The notes under the pieces are model-generated. The model was not told where the DNA came from, made no database searches, and saw nothing but the letters and a program-made list of their open reading frames with translations. A stretch of 64,000 nucleotides of DNA. Origin: Melioribacteraceae bacterium. Lineage in GTDB: Bacteria > Bacteroidota > Ignavibacteria > Ignavibacteriales > Melioribacteraceae. Location of the stretch: the NCBI GenBank assembly GCA_021739765.1, contig JAIPBD010000011.1, positions 1 through 64,000 on the forward strand. The letters run 5' to 3'. Made by a program: the position numbers and the translations under genes. Position 1 is the first letter of the stretch; each line of letters starts with the position of its first letter. Positions 17,410 to 27,266 of the stretch are shown piece after piece.

Positions 17410-19854
17410 ATGCCACAGAAAAGAAAGAATAAAACCTCGGAAGAGGATGATGTTTTTATAATACCGACTGAAAAGAAAACCAAACTAATTGGATTTTTGC
17501 TTACAGTTATAGCACTGCTTCTAATATTAAGTATTTTATCTTACTCCAGATTCGATCAAGCCAATTTACGTTTTGTTTTTACCGATCTTTTTAAAGTTTT
17601 TTCCCAAGACCCGGAATTCCAGATCAGAGTTGAAAGTACACATAACTGGTTAGGAATTTTTGGATCGTACATTTCGAACTTTTTCATCAATAACACAATC
17701 GGATTTTTCTCACTCATCTTCCCAATAGTAATTTTTATCTGGGGTTATACGATAATTAGGGAAACCAACCGAAAAACAGCCGTTTATATTTCAAATTTTT
17801 TAATTGTGCTTGGGGTTATTCTCTCAACATTTTTTGGAATGTTGAGAAGAGAATTTGAAATATTTTATGATGAATTCGAAATTGCCGGAAAGGTTGGCGA
17901 CTTTTTAGGAATGGGAATAGGAAGATTGTTCGGCGGTCTCGGCGGAGCCATATTTTTGTTGGCAATCTTATGTGTCTCAATTTTTATTGTATTTGATATC
18001 AAACTCGAACATATTAAAATATTTTTGAGAAAAATTGGTATCAACTTAGATAAAAACGAAACTGAATCGGAAGAAAAACCTTCCGAAATAACAATCAAAA
18101 AAGAGAAACCACCGGCAAAAGAGAAAAAGAAAATACTAGATGTTCTTAAACCCGGTAAATTAGAAGATGAACCTGCCAAAGAAACTATAATTGAAATCGT
18201 TAAGAGAGAACAGGAAAGAACTGAAGCTCCACCGGAAATGGTACAAATCGTCCCCGAAAAATTGTCCGAAGATTTCAAAAAATCGAAAGGTGAAATCGAA
18301 GATTTAGATTTGACGGAGATTGATAAGGATGAAGAAGGAAAACTTCCCGAGCAATGGGAAGAGAAGATAAAATTCAATTTCCCCAAAATTGATTTACTGG
18401 AAAAGATTGAATCGGAAGATATCCAAATTCCGGAAGTTGAATTAAAACGAAACGCAGAACAATTAAAAGAAAAATTAGCGCTTTTTGATATCGAAATTGA
18501 AAGTGTTTCAGTTACACCCGGACCGGTGGTTACATTGTACGAAATTGTACCTGCGCCCGGTGTAAAAATTAGCAGAATTGTCGGACTTGAGCACGATATC
18601 GCTTTAGCTCTCGCAGCCAGAGGAATAAGGATAATTGCTCCTATTCCCGGTAAAAGCGCAATAGGTGTTGAAATACCAAATACCGAAGCTTCTATGGTAA
18701 GCGCCAGATCGGTTCTTTCCAAAATTAAGGATTCAAAAGCCCAGTTGCCTCTTGCACTCGGTAAAACGATTTCGGGCGATATTTATATAACAGACTTAGC
18801 CTCAATGCCTCATATGCTTATCGCCGGATCAACAGGTTCCGGTAAAAGCGTCGGCATCAATATGATAATTACATCTTTAATTTACAGCAAGCATCCTTCC
18901 GAAATTAAGTTTGTGATTATTGATCCCAAGAAAATTGAGCTGTCTTTTTATGGAAAATTAAATAAGCACTACCTTGCAGTTTCGCCCGATCTTGATGAAG
19001 AAATTATAACGAATCCACAAAATGCTTTATTGCTCCTAAAATCCGTTGAGCATGAAATGGAAAAACGATACGACAAGCTGGCAAAGGTTGGTGTAAGACA
19101 CATTATTGATTATAACGCTCGAATCAGCGATCCGAAAAAACGTCCTCAGGACACTGATAAAATGAAGCATTACAAGATGCCGTATTTGATTGTGATTATT
19201 GATGAACTCGCAGATTTAATGATGACTTCTGGAAAGGAAGTTGAAGAACCCATTGCCCGTCTTGCGCAGTTGGCAAGAGCTGTCGGAATTCATTTGATTG
19301 TTGCTACACAACGTCCTTCCGTTAATGTAATTACAGGTGTAATCAAAGCAAACTTTAGCGCGAGAATTGCTTACCAGGTCGCCACGAAAATTGATTCGCG
19401 AACCATTCTTGATATGAACGGCGCCGAACAATTATTGGGTAAAGGCGATATGCTTTTTCTCCCGGGAGGAATGCCAAAACCGGTTCGGATTCAAAACGCG
19501 TTTATCTCTACTGAAGAGGTCGAAAGGGTAACAAATTTTATATATGTGCAAGAAGGATTTTCGAAGAGATTTTTCCTTCCTTCAATGTTTGAGAAAAAAG
19601 CGAGTGCCCAGGGAAGCTTCTTGGCAGATATTGATCCGATGTTTAATGATGCTGCCGAAGTTATTGTGAGGCATCAGCAGGGCTCGGTTTCATTATTGCA
19701 GAGAAGATTAAAATTAGGTTATTCACGGGCGGCAAGAATTGTTGATCAATTAGAAGAGGCAGGAATTGTGGGTCCTTCCGAAGGAAGTAAAGCTCGGGAA
19801 GTACTGGTCGAAACTGATGATCAACTTCAATTAATACTAAAAAATTTATCGTAA
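17410..19854 (+). CDS. ftsK: DNA translocase FtsK/SpoIIIE
   Basis: A septal ATP-driven DNA pump that clears chromosomes from the closing septum and works with Xer recombinase (a Xer gene lies at 37.5 kb). The 814-residue protein has N-terminal membrane segments (from about residue 25 to 195), a charged linker (about 210-320), the alpha/beta motor domains with Walker A GSTGSGKSVG near residue 475 and Walker B LIVIIDELADLMM, and a C-terminal gamma winged helix (SLLQRRLKLGYSRAARIVDQLE). I choose the ATG at 17410 over the TTG six bases earlier. Confidence 0.95.
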   Translation: MPQKRKNKTSEEDDVFIIPTEKKTKLIGFLLTVIALLLILSILSYSRFDQANLRFVFTDLFKVFSQDPEFQIRVESTHNWLGIFGSYISNFFINNTIGFFSLIFPIVIFIWGYTIIRETNRKTAVYISNFLIVLGVILSTFFGMLRREFEIFYDEFEIAGKVGDFLGMGIGRLFGGLGGAIFLLAILCVSIFIVFDIKLEHIKIFLRKIGINLDKNETESEEKPSEITIKKEKPPAKEKKKILDVLKPGKLEDEPAKETIIEIVKREQERTEAPPEMVQIVPEKLSEDFKKSKGEIEDLDLTEIDKDEEGKLPEQWEEKIKFNFPKIDLLEKIESEDIQIPEVELKRNAEQLKEKLALFDIEIESVSVTPGPVVTLYEIVPAPGVKISRIVGLEHDIALALAARGIRIIAPIPGKSAIGVEIPNTEASMVSARSVLSKIKDSKAQLPLALGKTISGDIYITDLASMPHMLIAGSTGSGKSVGINMIITSLIYSKHPSEIKFVIIDPKKIELSFYGKLNKHYLAVSPDLDEEIITNPQNALLLLKSVEHEMEKRYDKLAKVGVRHIIDYNARISDPKKRPQDTDKMKHYKMPYLIVIIDELADLMMTSGKEVEEPIARLAQLARAVGIHLIVATQRPSVNVITGVIKANFSARIAYQVATKIDSRTILDMNGAEQLLGKGDMLFLPGGMPKPVRIQNAFISTEEVERVTNFIYVQEGFSKRFFLPSMFEKKASAQGSFLADIDPMFNDAAEVIVRHQQGSVSLLQRRLKLGYSRAARIVDQLEEAGIVGPSEGSKAREVLVETDDQLQLILKNLS

Positions 19855-20099
19855 TTCTTATTGGTTTAACTCAAAAGTACAAGATTATTGTAAGTCTGTT
19901 TTGAGTTTTAGTTTAAAACAAAAAGTAAAATTTTAACCACATTTGAACAAAACATCCCGTAAAAAAATCAAAAAAAACATCAAATACCGTAAAGTGAAAA
20001 GATCAATAAATCTAAATATTTACGTGAAAAATTGGAATAAGTCGAATATATTGTCTGTTCTATTATAATTACTGTTGAGAAGTCTCACATAGGAATTCG
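19855..20099 (+). other. 245-base intergenic region after ftsK
   Basis: An AT-rich spacer without an ORF. ACTCAAAA (19869-19876) can pair with TTTTGAGT (19899-19906) around a 22-base loop, followed by a T-rich stretch, so a weak ftsK terminator is possible. The rest probably holds the promoter of the following gene, but I cannot point to a convincing -33/-7 pair. Confidence 0.4.
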
Positions 20100-21167
20100 G
20101 TGAAAGATAAAAACGCAAAAAATCTTATAAAACAAATTCTGCGAATTGTAATCCCCTTTATACTCACAATCGTTTTTTTATATATAGCATTTCGCAATAT
20201 CGATATCGAGATTGCGTTTGATTATATCCTACATGCCGAATTATACGGAATCGCTTTATTTGTATTACTTTTTATGATCTCCCACTGGTTACGCGCTCTT
20301 CGCTGGAAAGTAATGGTACATTCTGTTAAAGAGGATGTCTCATTGTTAAATCTATTCGGGGCAACAATGATCGGGTACGGAGTTAATGCTGTTGTGCCAA
20401 GGCTTGGTGAACTTTACCGCGCTTTTTTCCTCGGCAAGTGGGAAAATTTATCCAGATCTTCAATGTTCGGAACAGTTCTTCTCGAGAGAATTATTGATAT
20501 TCTTGCCCTTGGTATTGCTGTTATGATAAGCATCTTTTTGTATGACGGAAACCTTTACGACGAGATTGAATGGTTGGAATCGACGGTAATATTAGGATTT
20601 TCAGCTATAGGAATATTGATTTTGATGATACTTTCACTCGTAATATTCAGAGAAAGATTTTCGCAATTTATCGTAAAATTTGTTGGTAAAATCTCTCAAA
20701 AAGCTGCTGATAAAGTAAATTATGTTTTTGATATGATGACAGATGGATTTTCTACTCTGAACAGCAGGGTACTATTTTTCAAAGCGTTCCTTTTAACTGT
20801 GTTAATAATGGTTTTTTATGCCGCTGCAAGTTATGCCGGATTTTTTATGATCGGCATGGATCAGGCGGAAAAAGTTACTTATTCAATGGCTTGGATATTT
20901 ATGTCAATTGGCGCATTTGGAATTGTGATTCCCACCCCTGGTGGAACAGGTTCTTATCATGCAATATCAATTTTTGTCTTAACAACTTTGTACGGATTTA
21001 CGAGTGAAATTAGTGCGGCATACGCGATTCTGACCCATTTTATTTCCTACATAATTTTTATTATTTCCCCAACATTTTTCGTCTATTTGATCAATAATAT
21101 TAGGAAAAAACAAGGGAAAGAAACCGTCAACTTCATGACTGTCTTTAAATCAGGAGTCGAAGATTAG
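20100..21167 (+). CDS. Lysylphosphatidylglycerol synthase TM-like flippase-type membrane protein
   Basis: A 355-residue multi-pass inner membrane protein of the LPG_synthase_TM family (UPF0104/AglD-like): FRNIDIEIAFDYILHAELYG, LRALRWKVMVHSV, MIGYGVNAVVPRLGELYRAFFLGKWE, ERIIDILALGIAVM, and PTPGGTGSYHAISIFVLTTLYG. About eight hydrophobic segments are visible. Members are thought to move or modify lipids; no substrate can be assigned. The start is GTG at 20100 with AGGAATTC upstream. Its TAG stop overlaps the apparent ATT start of the next gene. Confidence 0.85.
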   Translation: MKDKNAKNLIKQILRIVIPFILTIVFLYIAFRNIDIEIAFDYILHAELYGIALFVLLFMISHWLRALRWKVMVHSVKEDVSLLNLFGATMIGYGVNAVVPRLGELYRAFFLGKWENLSRSSMFGTVLLERIIDILALGIAVMISIFLYDGNLYDEIEWLESTVILGFSAIGILILMILSLVIFRERFSQFIVKFVGKISQKAADKVNYVFDMMTDGFSTLNSRVLFFKAFLLTVLIMVFYAAASYAGFFMIGMDQAEKVTYSMAWIFMSIGAFGIVIPTPGGTGSYHAISIFVLTTLYGFTSEISAAYAILTHFISYIIFIISPTFFVYLINNIRKKQGKETVNFMTVFKSGVED

Positions 21168-21807
21168 ACCATTAATTCTTTTTTTTCTTTTACTCGTTTC
21201 ATTACCGGTATTCGGTCAGATCGAACTCTCAGCAGGAATGGGAGTTGCGATGATAAATTCTTCTTCTCCCAAAGATTATGTAAATAGTAACTTTGCTCCT
21301 GCGGGGGACAGACTCTCAACGTTTAATACTGCCGCCGATTTTTTTGGTGAAATCGATTTCCCGATTAATGAAAAATATCATCTGGCTGTTGAATATTCCT
21401 ATCTGATCTCGTCATACACAACCACTTCATTTTTAGGTGTTTATGATCTTTCATTAAATTTGCACCGGCCAAGTTTGTTGGGCTATTACGAAATTCCGGG
21501 CAAAGGTTACAAATTTAAATTTGGTGCCGGAATCGGATATCGTTTAGTGAATGTTACCGAAAAATTACCCGGTTCTAATAATGAACCCGAATATAGTTCG
21601 GGAGGGATGGGATTTCTTTTAAAAGCTCAAGGTAATACATTGCTAAGTGATCGAATTTACGCACTAATTGCGCTCGATTTGCGATTGGACTATCCGGGCG
21701 AACCGGAATCGGAAGGGGCAAATATTAAATATAATTCGACGGGTGAAGTTGTGAACTTTAATATGCTTTCGATCGGAATTAAATTAGGCATTTCATACTT
21801 ATTATAG
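21163..21807 (+). CDS. Outer-membrane beta-barrel protein with apparent AUU start
   Basis: The first ATG in frame (21238) would cut off a perfect signal peptide: codons from 21166 read RPLILFFLLLVSLPVFGQ, followed by IELSAGMGVAM. The only start-like codon before it is ATT at 21163, which overlaps the upstream TAG and lies six bases after AGGAG (21152-21156). I therefore annotate 214 residues from ATT. The mature part alternates short hydrophobic strands and ends in LSIGIKLGISYLL, typical of a small outer-membrane barrel. No function can be assigned. It sits between a lipid flippase-like gene and uppP and seems translationally coupled to both. Confidence 0.8.
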   Translation: MRPLILFFLLLVSLPVFGQIELSAGMGVAMINSSSPKDYVNSNFAPAGDRLSTFNTAADFFGEIDFPINEKYHLAVEYSYLISSYTTTSFLGVYDLSLNLHRPSLLGYYEIPGKGYKFKFGAGIGYRLVNVTEKLPGSNNEPEYSSGGMGFLLKAQGNTLLSDRIYALIALDLRLDYPGEPESEGANIKYNSTGEVVNFNMLSIGIKLGISYLL

Positions 21808-21817
21808 GATAAACGAT

Positions 21818-22666
21818 TTGGATATTATTGAAGCTATCATTCTGGGAATAGTGCAAGGACTCACCGAATTTTTACCAATCAGCAGTACAGGACATCTAAC
21901 CCTTTTCGGAAATTTTATGAATTTAATTGATCAACAGCATCCGGAACGGTGGACCGCGTTTATTGCTGTAATTCAATTAGGTACTCTTGTCGCCATTCTT
22001 GTTTACTTTTGGAAGGATATTTGGAATATTGTTGTAGATTTCCTGAATTATAATGTTGTTAAACCGAAAAAATTTAATGAACAATCTTTTAATTCAAAGT
22101 TAGGCTGGTTTATTATTATCGGTACAATTCCGGTCGTAATAATTGGATTAGGATTCAAAGATTTTATCGAAGGTGCATTTACAAAAAATTTAGTTGTTAT
22201 CGCCAGCAGTTTGATTGTACTCGGTGTAATATTGGCAATAGCCGAAAGAGTTGGTAAATTCAACAAAAAACTTGAAGATATTACTTGGAAAGATGCATTA
22301 TTGGTTGGATTGGGACAATGCCTCGCCTTAATCCCGGGTTCGTCACGATCAGGAACAACAATTACCGCCGGTTTATTTATAGGGTTCGAAAGAGAAACCG
22401 CGGCGAGATTTTCGTTCCTATTAAGCGTTCCGGCAATTTTAGGCAGTGGTTTATTGGAGTTTTACCACTCTCTCGAATATATTGATGGCGATGGTTTGCT
22501 GACTTTAATCATTGCAACAGTTTTTTCCGCAATTAGCGGGTATTTAACAATAGAATTTTTATTAAGATTTTTGAGAAAAAATACCACCTACGTTTTTGTT
22601 TTTTACAGAATTATAATAGGTGTCACAATTTTAATTTTAATCGCAAATAATATCATTAAACCATAA
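21818..22666 (+). CDS. uppP: Undecaprenyl-diphosphatase UppP (BacA)
   Basis: Recycles undecaprenyl pyrophosphate to the monophosphate carrier for peptidoglycan and polysaccharide export. The 282-residue protein shows the family motifs [17 protein letters not shown] and [17 protein letters not shown], with about eight membrane segments. The start is TTG (21818); AGGA about ten bases upstream serves as ribosome site. It follows the barrel gene by 10 bases. Confidence 0.96.
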   Translation: MDIIEAIILGIVQGLTEFLPISSTGHLTLFGNFMNLIDQQHPERWTAFIAVIQLGTLVAILVYFWKDIWNIVVDFLNYNVVKPKKFNEQSFNSKLGWFIIIGTIPVVIIGLGFKDFIEGAFTKNLVVIASSLIVLGVILAIAERVGKFNKKLEDITWKDALLVGLGQCLALIPGSSRSGTTITAGLFIGFERETAARFSFLLSVPAILGSGLLEFYHSLEYIDGDGLLTLIIATVFSAISGYLTIEFLLRFLRKNTTYVFVFYRIIIGVTILILIANNIIKP

Positions 22667-22676
22667 GGAGAGTATT

Positions 22677-23285
22677 ATGAAAAAATACCTTTTGTTTCTG
22701 TTAATCGGTTTGTTCTTTGCTTGTGGTTCGGAAGAAAAAAATCCTAAAAAGACAAGTGAGGTTACTTTGGATGATGTAAAAGCTGTAAAGGAAAATGAGA
22801 TGGTTGTAGCGACAATGGTTACAAATATGGGAACTATGGAGTTAGAGTTGTTCGCACAGCAAGTGCCCAAAACAGTAGAAAATTTTGTCGGACTCGCGAA
22901 TAAAGGTTACTACGATGGATTAATCTTTCACCGCATTATGGATAATTTCATGATTCAAGGCGGGGATCCCACAGGAACAGGCATGGGAGGAGAAAGTGTC
23001 TGGGGTGGAAAATTCGCAGATGAATTTGATCGGTCTTTGCGTCATGACGGACCCGGTATTTTATCCATGGCGAACGCAGGCCCAAATACAAACGGAAGTC
23101 AATTTTTTATTACTCTTGTTCCAACACCTTGGCTTGATGGCAAACATTCGGTATTTGGAAAAATTATTTCCGGAATGGATGTTTTGAGAAGTATCGGGAA
23201 AGTTTCAGTTGCTCCGGGTACTAATCGTCCACACAGCGACGTTGTTATGGAATCGGTGACAATCGATACACGCGTAAAAAATTAA
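22677..23285 (+). CDS. Cyclophilin-type peptidyl-prolyl isomerase lipoprotein
   Basis: The 202-residue protein has a lipoprotein signal ([16 protein letters not shown], Cys16 the lipidation site) and a short charged linker. A cyclophilin domain spans about 42-198: [39 protein letters not shown], and [21 protein letters not shown]. It probably assists folding of proline-containing proteins in the periplasm. Its ATG has AAGGAGAG upstream. The transporter gene follows six bases later. Confidence 0.94.
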   Translation: MKKYLLFLLIGLFFACGSEEKNPKKTSEVTLDDVKAVKENEMVVATMVTNMGTMELELFAQQVPKTVENFVGLANKGYYDGLIFHRIMDNFMIQGGDPTGTGMGGESVWGGKFADEFDRSLRHDGPGILSMANAGPNTNGSQFFITLVPTPWLDGKHSVFGKIISGMDVLRSIGKVSVAPGTNRPHSDVVMESVTIDTRVKN

Positions 23286-23291
23286 GAACTT

Positions 23292-24758
23292 ATGAAGCAG
23301 CAAGAATTTTTCACTTCTCGCTGGACTCTAATTCTATCTACTTTAGGAATTGCGATCGGGACGGGCAACATTTGGCGGTTTTCGCGAATTGTTGCCCAGA
23401 ACGGCGGCGGTTCGTTTTTAATTCCGTGGGTTATTTTTCTTCTCATTTGGTCAATTCCTCTAATTATCTCAGAATTTGCAATTGGTAAAAAAACGAGAAT
23501 GGGTCCGATTGGAGCAATTTCCAAAATTGCCGGTCCTAAATTCGGTTGGATGGGCGGATTTATCGCCGTTGTTTCGACTTCAATCATGTTTTATTATTCG
23601 GTTGTTGCCGGATGGTGTATCCGTTATTTCTATTCTGCGGTAAGCGGAGATCTTTTTCAGACTGAAAGCCGGTTACAATATTGGAACGATTTTTCAACCG
23701 GCTATGAGCCGGTTTTTTTCCATTTTATCGCGATGCTCATCGGTTCTTATATCATTTATCGAGGTGTCGTAAAAGGAATTGAAAAGGCGAATAAAATTCT
23801 GGTAAGTTCTTTAATTATAATTCTACTTGTGTTGCTTATCAGAGCGGTTACACTTCCAAACGCGCTGCAGGGCATCGAATACTTTTTTACGCCTTCTTTG
23901 GATACGTTGTTGGATCACAAAGTATGGCTGAATGCGCTAACACAAAACGCTTGGGATACCGGAGCCGGTTGGGGTTTAATACTCACATACGCCATTTATA
24001 TGCGAAAGAAGGAAGATATTTCGGTCAACGCAGCGTTAATCGGATTCGGGAATAATTCAATTTCACTTATTGCGGGAATCATGATTTTCTCCACCGTTTT
24101 TGCACTGAGCTCATCTGATGCGATTGCTCAAATCTCTCAATCTGGACCTGCGAATACAGGGTTGACTTTTATCTACCTTCCCGTATTATTTTCAAAACTT
24201 TCTGAAAATGCTTTCGTAAATACTATTTTTGCGTCATTATTTTTTCTCGCAATCTCCTTTGCCGCGATATCATCACTAATTTCCCTTATCGAACTTACTA
24301 CAAGAACATTCATTGATCTTGGGATAAAGAGGAAAAAAGCAATTCTGATAGTGGGGAGTCTTGGTTTTCTTTTTGGTATTCCTTCCGCACTCGATCTGAA
24401 TATTTTTGCAAATCAAGATTGGGTTTGGGGTGTCGGATTGATTCTTAGCGGAGGGTTTATCGCATTTTCGATAATTCGATACGGTGTCGATAAATTTAGG
24501 ACCGAGATAATAAATTATGACGGAAGCGATATAAAAATTGGAAAGTGGTATAATTTTATAATAACATACTTAATTCCCTTACAGGCGATTGTGCTATTAG
24601 TTTGGTGGCTTGTTTCATCAATATCATGGGATCCTGAGTGGTGGAATCCGTTCCATGCCGAAAATCTTGGAACTTGTCTGATGCAGTGGGGAATTGTTAT
24701 CGGGCTCCTCATAATTTTTAATAAATATCTTGTTCAAAAAACATTGTCGGAAAAATGA
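23292..24758 (+). CDS. Sodium-dependent transporter of the NSS (SNF) family
   Basis: A 488-residue protein with about 11-12 membrane segments. The family opening is clear: TLGIAIGTGNIWRFSRIVAQNGGGSFLIPW, which holds the unwound TM1 sodium/substrate site. Relatives take up amino acids with sodium. The stop overlaps the start of a 38-residue MetS-like peptide, which suggests a MetP-type methionine/alanine transporter; the substrate is inferred from that pairing. Confidence 0.92.
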   Translation: MKQQEFFTSRWTLILSTLGIAIGTGNIWRFSRIVAQNGGGSFLIPWVIFLLIWSIPLIISEFAIGKKTRMGPIGAISKIAGPKFGWMGGFIAVVSTSIMFYYSVVAGWCIRYFYSAVSGDLFQTESRLQYWNDFSTGYEPVFFHFIAMLIGSYIIYRGVVKGIEKANKILVSSLIIILLVLLIRAVTLPNALQGIEYFFTPSLDTLLDHKVWLNALTQNAWDTGAGWGLILTYAIYMRKKEDISVNAALIGFGNNSISLIAGIMIFSTVFALSSSDAIAQISQSGPANTGLTFIYLPVLFSKLSENAFVNTIFASLFFLAISFAAISSLISLIELTTRTFIDLGIKRKKAILIVGSLGFLFGIPSALDLNIFANQDWVWGVGLILSGGFIAFSIIRYGVDKFRTEIINYDGSDIKIGKWYNFIITYLIPLQAIVLLVWWLVSSISWDPEWWNPFHAENLGTCLMQWGIVIGLLIIFNKYLVQKTLSEK

Positions 24759-24871
24759 ACTTAAGTTCCATTATAACTATGTTGGTTGTCTGCGGCCTTG
24801 TCTGGGGCGGCCTTTCATTCTTCATTACGAAAGCTGTATCCTCTGAAAACCGGAAAAAACAAGATGGCTAA
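24755..24871 (+). CDS. metS: MetS-like small subunit of the NSS transporter
   Basis: A 38-residue ORF beginning at the ATG that overlaps the transporter stop (ATGA) reads MNLSSIITMLVVCGLVWGG, then LSFFITKAVSSENRKKQDG. One hydrophobic helix with the conserved WGG turn, then a short basic tail, is the form of the MetS family of NSS small subunits. In the MetPS pair this peptide is needed for transport. Its end overlaps the start of holA by eight bases. It is too short for normal gene finding. Confidence 0.8.
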   Translation: MNLSSIITMLVVCGLVWGGLSFFITKAVSSENRKKQDG

Positions 24872-25880
24872 ACCAAGACCCAAAGTCCCTTCAATTTATG
24901 AAGTAGCAAACTTTTTGAAAGAAGGCTCAATTCTTCCAATTTATTTTTTTGCAGGAACAGATTTACATACGATTGATAATGCTGTAAAAGCTGTTGAAAA
25001 GGTAGTCTCACCACTTGTTGATTCGGAATTTGACCGTGAAACAATTTCTTTAGATAAATCAAACTCCATCCAACAAATAATGGATCTCGCACTGTCGTTC
25101 CCATTTGGTAACGGAAAAAAATTGCTGATTCTTAAAAATTTCAACAGTATTAATGATAAAAAACTATTTGCGGAGTATGTAAAATCACCTGCTGAATTCA
25201 CCATTATGATAGTTACCCATCCCGGAAAATTGGGAAGCGTAACCGGCGAACCATTTAAATCATTGCTTTCCAATAAGTTTCTTTTTGAAGCAAAGGAATT
25301 ACAAGGAGAGGAATTAGTCAGATGGTTAATAAAACAAGCCGCTAAAGCCGGGATGAATATAGCACGAAATGATGCTGAGTACTTAGTTGATATGGTCGGT
25401 GAGGATAAGTCATTACTCGAGATGCAGATTGAAAAATTCAGCACTTATCTCTCCGGTGAAAAAACGATTGATAAAGATATTATCGACAAACTGGCATCAG
25501 AAACTAAAGAGTATACCATTTTTAATTTACAAGAAGCTCTTGGCAAAGGTGATAGACACAAAAGTTTGGTAATCATTTACAATTTGTTGGATAATGGTAA
25601 AGATTTGGTTTTTATCAATGCGATGCTTATTAAATTCATCATTACACTCGCTAAAATTTTGGAGCTCTCGGGAGAAAAAATTAATGACTTTGAAGCTGCC
25701 GGCAAGGCGAATTTGAATCCATTTTACTATATGAATTGCAGAAAAGCTCAATATTTATTGAAGGAAAAAAGAATTCATCAAGCGGCAAAAGCTCTGTATA
25801 ATTCTGAACTCGCTTTAAAAACCTCTGCGCAAGATCCTAAAACTTTAGCTACAATTATGATTAGCGATATTTTAAATTAA
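24864..25880 (+). CDS. holA: DNA polymerase III delta subunit
   Basis: The clamp-loader subunit that opens the sliding clamp. The 338-residue product starts MAKPRPKVPSIYE; motifs are LPIYFFAGTDLHTIDNAVKAVEK, LLILKNFNSINDKKLF, FEAKELQGEELVRWL and FNLQEALGKGDRHKSLVIIYNLL. A longer frame to 24786 would run through the MetS-like gene and begins with unrelated residues, so I reject it. Sequence divergence is normal for this family. Confidence 0.9.
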   Translation: MAKPRPKVPSIYEVANFLKEGSILPIYFFAGTDLHTIDNAVKAVEKVVSPLVDSEFDRETISLDKSNSIQQIMDLALSFPFGNGKKLLILKNFNSINDKKLFAEYVKSPAEFTIMIVTHPGKLGSVTGEPFKSLLSNKFLFEAKELQGEELVRWLIKQAAKAGMNIARNDAEYLVDMVGEDKSLLEMQIEKFSTYLSGEKTIDKDIIDKLASETKEYTIFNLQEALGKGDRHKSLVIIYNLLDNGKDLVFINAMLIKFIITLAKILELSGEKINDFEAAGKANLNPFYYMNCRKAQYLLKEKRIHQAAKALYNSELALKTSAQDPKTLATIMISDILN

Positions 25881-25984
25881 TCCCATTTCATCTTTTTTGT
25901 AAATAATGCTTATTTTCACAAATAGACTGATATTTTTTAATACCATTACTGAAACATTTTTTCACAACCCGAGTATAATTCATA

Positions 25985-26569
25985 TTGAAAAAGCAACTGT
26001 CAACGCTGACTGATGAAGAGTTAATTAAAGAATTTCAGGACAATAATACAATTGAGGCGTACGAACTACTCGTAAAACGTTTCAAAGATCCTTTAATTAA
26101 TTTCGTCTACAGATTTTTAGGCGATAAAGACGCATGTATTGATGTTGTTCAGGATACAATGATCAAATTCTATCTGAACAAAGATTCTTATAAATCATTT
26201 GCAAAATTTTCTACTTGGATTTATACCATCGCAGGAAATTTGGCTAAAAATGAATTAAAGAGAAGAAGGCGGAGAACCATTCTCAGTCTCTCGAATGATG
26301 ACGAAGAAAGATCGATTCAAGTTGAAGATAAAGCTATTATTCAACCCGATCGTGCGGCAGATAATGAAATAAAAAGCGAAATGGTTCAGAGGGCTTTAAT
26401 GAGAGTAAAAGCGGTATATAGAGAAGTAGTAATATTGAGAGATATTCAAGGACTTTCATACGAAGAAATATCTGAAATGACCGGTTTATCGCTTGGAACT
26501 GTAAAATCAAGGATCAATAGAGGAAGATCACAACTTCAAGAATTATTAAAAAACATTTATAAAGACTAA
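25985..26569 (+). CDS. ECF-type RNA polymerase sigma factor
   Basis: A 194-residue sigma-70 of the extracytoplasmic function type. Region 2 is at about 10-85 (YELLVKRFKDPLINFVYRFL, DVVQDTMIKFYLN, FSTWIYTIAGNLAKNELKRR) and region 4 at about 130-190 (LRDIQGLSYEEISEMTGLSLGTVKSRINRGRSQLQELL). The start is TTG at 25985. The next gene, six bases on, encodes a one-pass membrane protein that may be its anti-sigma partner. Confidence 0.93.
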   Translation: MKKQLSTLTDEELIKEFQDNNTIEAYELLVKRFKDPLINFVYRFLGDKDACIDVVQDTMIKFYLNKDSYKSFAKFSTWIYTIAGNLAKNELKRRRRRTILSLSNDDEERSIQVEDKAIIQPDRAADNEIKSEMVQRALMRVKAVYREVVILRDIQGLSYEEISEMTGLSLGTVKSRINRGRSQLQELLKNIYKD

Positions 26570-26575
26570 TGGCCT

Positions 26576-27202
26576 ATGAAAAACATCTACGATTCTGAAC
26601 AAAATGAACACCCTATATCAAAGATTTTGGCGCAAATGCCGAAACTTGATGCTCCGGATAATTTTGAATACAACCTGATGGTTAAAATAAATAATGGTAA
26701 TTTTGATACCCATGACTCAAGTGAAGCAGGGTGGAAATTATCATGGTTGTATGCCCCGATTACAGCCTTAGCCTCTTCTGTATTCCTCTTGTTTTATCTT
26801 TATTCACCAATAAATGATTCCACACTTCCTCTAATTACGGATGACGCGCAAACTATCTCGAATAATTCAGTCTCGAAACAATTTGTCTGGGCTGAAGAAG
26901 TTGGAGAAAAGTTTGACAAATCGGATGAACAAAGTGAAGAAATAGTAAATGATGCTTATCAAGTTGTTCTACAACCAAATGATGTTGTAGAAACTAGGAA
27001 AATTGATCCCTCCATTCTGAAAGGGAAAGGTTCCGAACTCGATGTTGATCTTAGCAATAAAGGTCTCAAAGCCTCCAGAGGAAGAGGAACATTGGTTAGC
27101 GCGGGAGGGGTTTCCCAATTTAATTTTGATGGGTTTTATGTGATTATTGATGAAAAAGCAGATTCGAGTAAAGCCGAAATTAATGAGAAAAATGAGAAAT
27201 AA
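26576..27202 (+). CDS. One-pass membrane protein, possible anti-sigma partner
   Basis: A 208-residue protein of no family I can name. The N-terminal 55 residues are cytoplasmic in style (ILAQMPKLDAPDNFEYNLMVKINNGNF). A membrane segment follows (about 60-80, LYAPITALASSVFLLFYLYSP), then a polar Ser/Asp/Glu/Lys-rich domain. It lacks the His-Cys-Cys zinc motif of common anti-sigma factors. Position right after the ECF sigma gene and topology suggest regulation of that sigma factor, but this is inference. Confidence 0.65.
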   Translation: MKNIYDSEQNEHPISKILAQMPKLDAPDNFEYNLMVKINNGNFDTHDSSEAGWKLSWLYAPITALASSVFLLFYLYSPINDSTLPLITDDAQTISNNSVSKQFVWAEEVGEKFDKSDEQSEEIVNDAYQVVLQPNDVVETRKIDPSILKGKGSELDVDLSNKGLKASRGRGTLVSAGGVSQFNFDGFYVIIDEKADSSKAEINEKNEK

Positions 27203-27266
27203 TTTTTGAATTAGACCTATAATCTTGGTATATTCTAGGTCTAAATTTTTAGCAAGAGGACTCTAA

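Noticed and set aside
24786-24863. Longer N-terminus for holA
   Set aside because: The extra residues are the MetS-like gene read in another frame; the family begins at MAKPRPKVPS.
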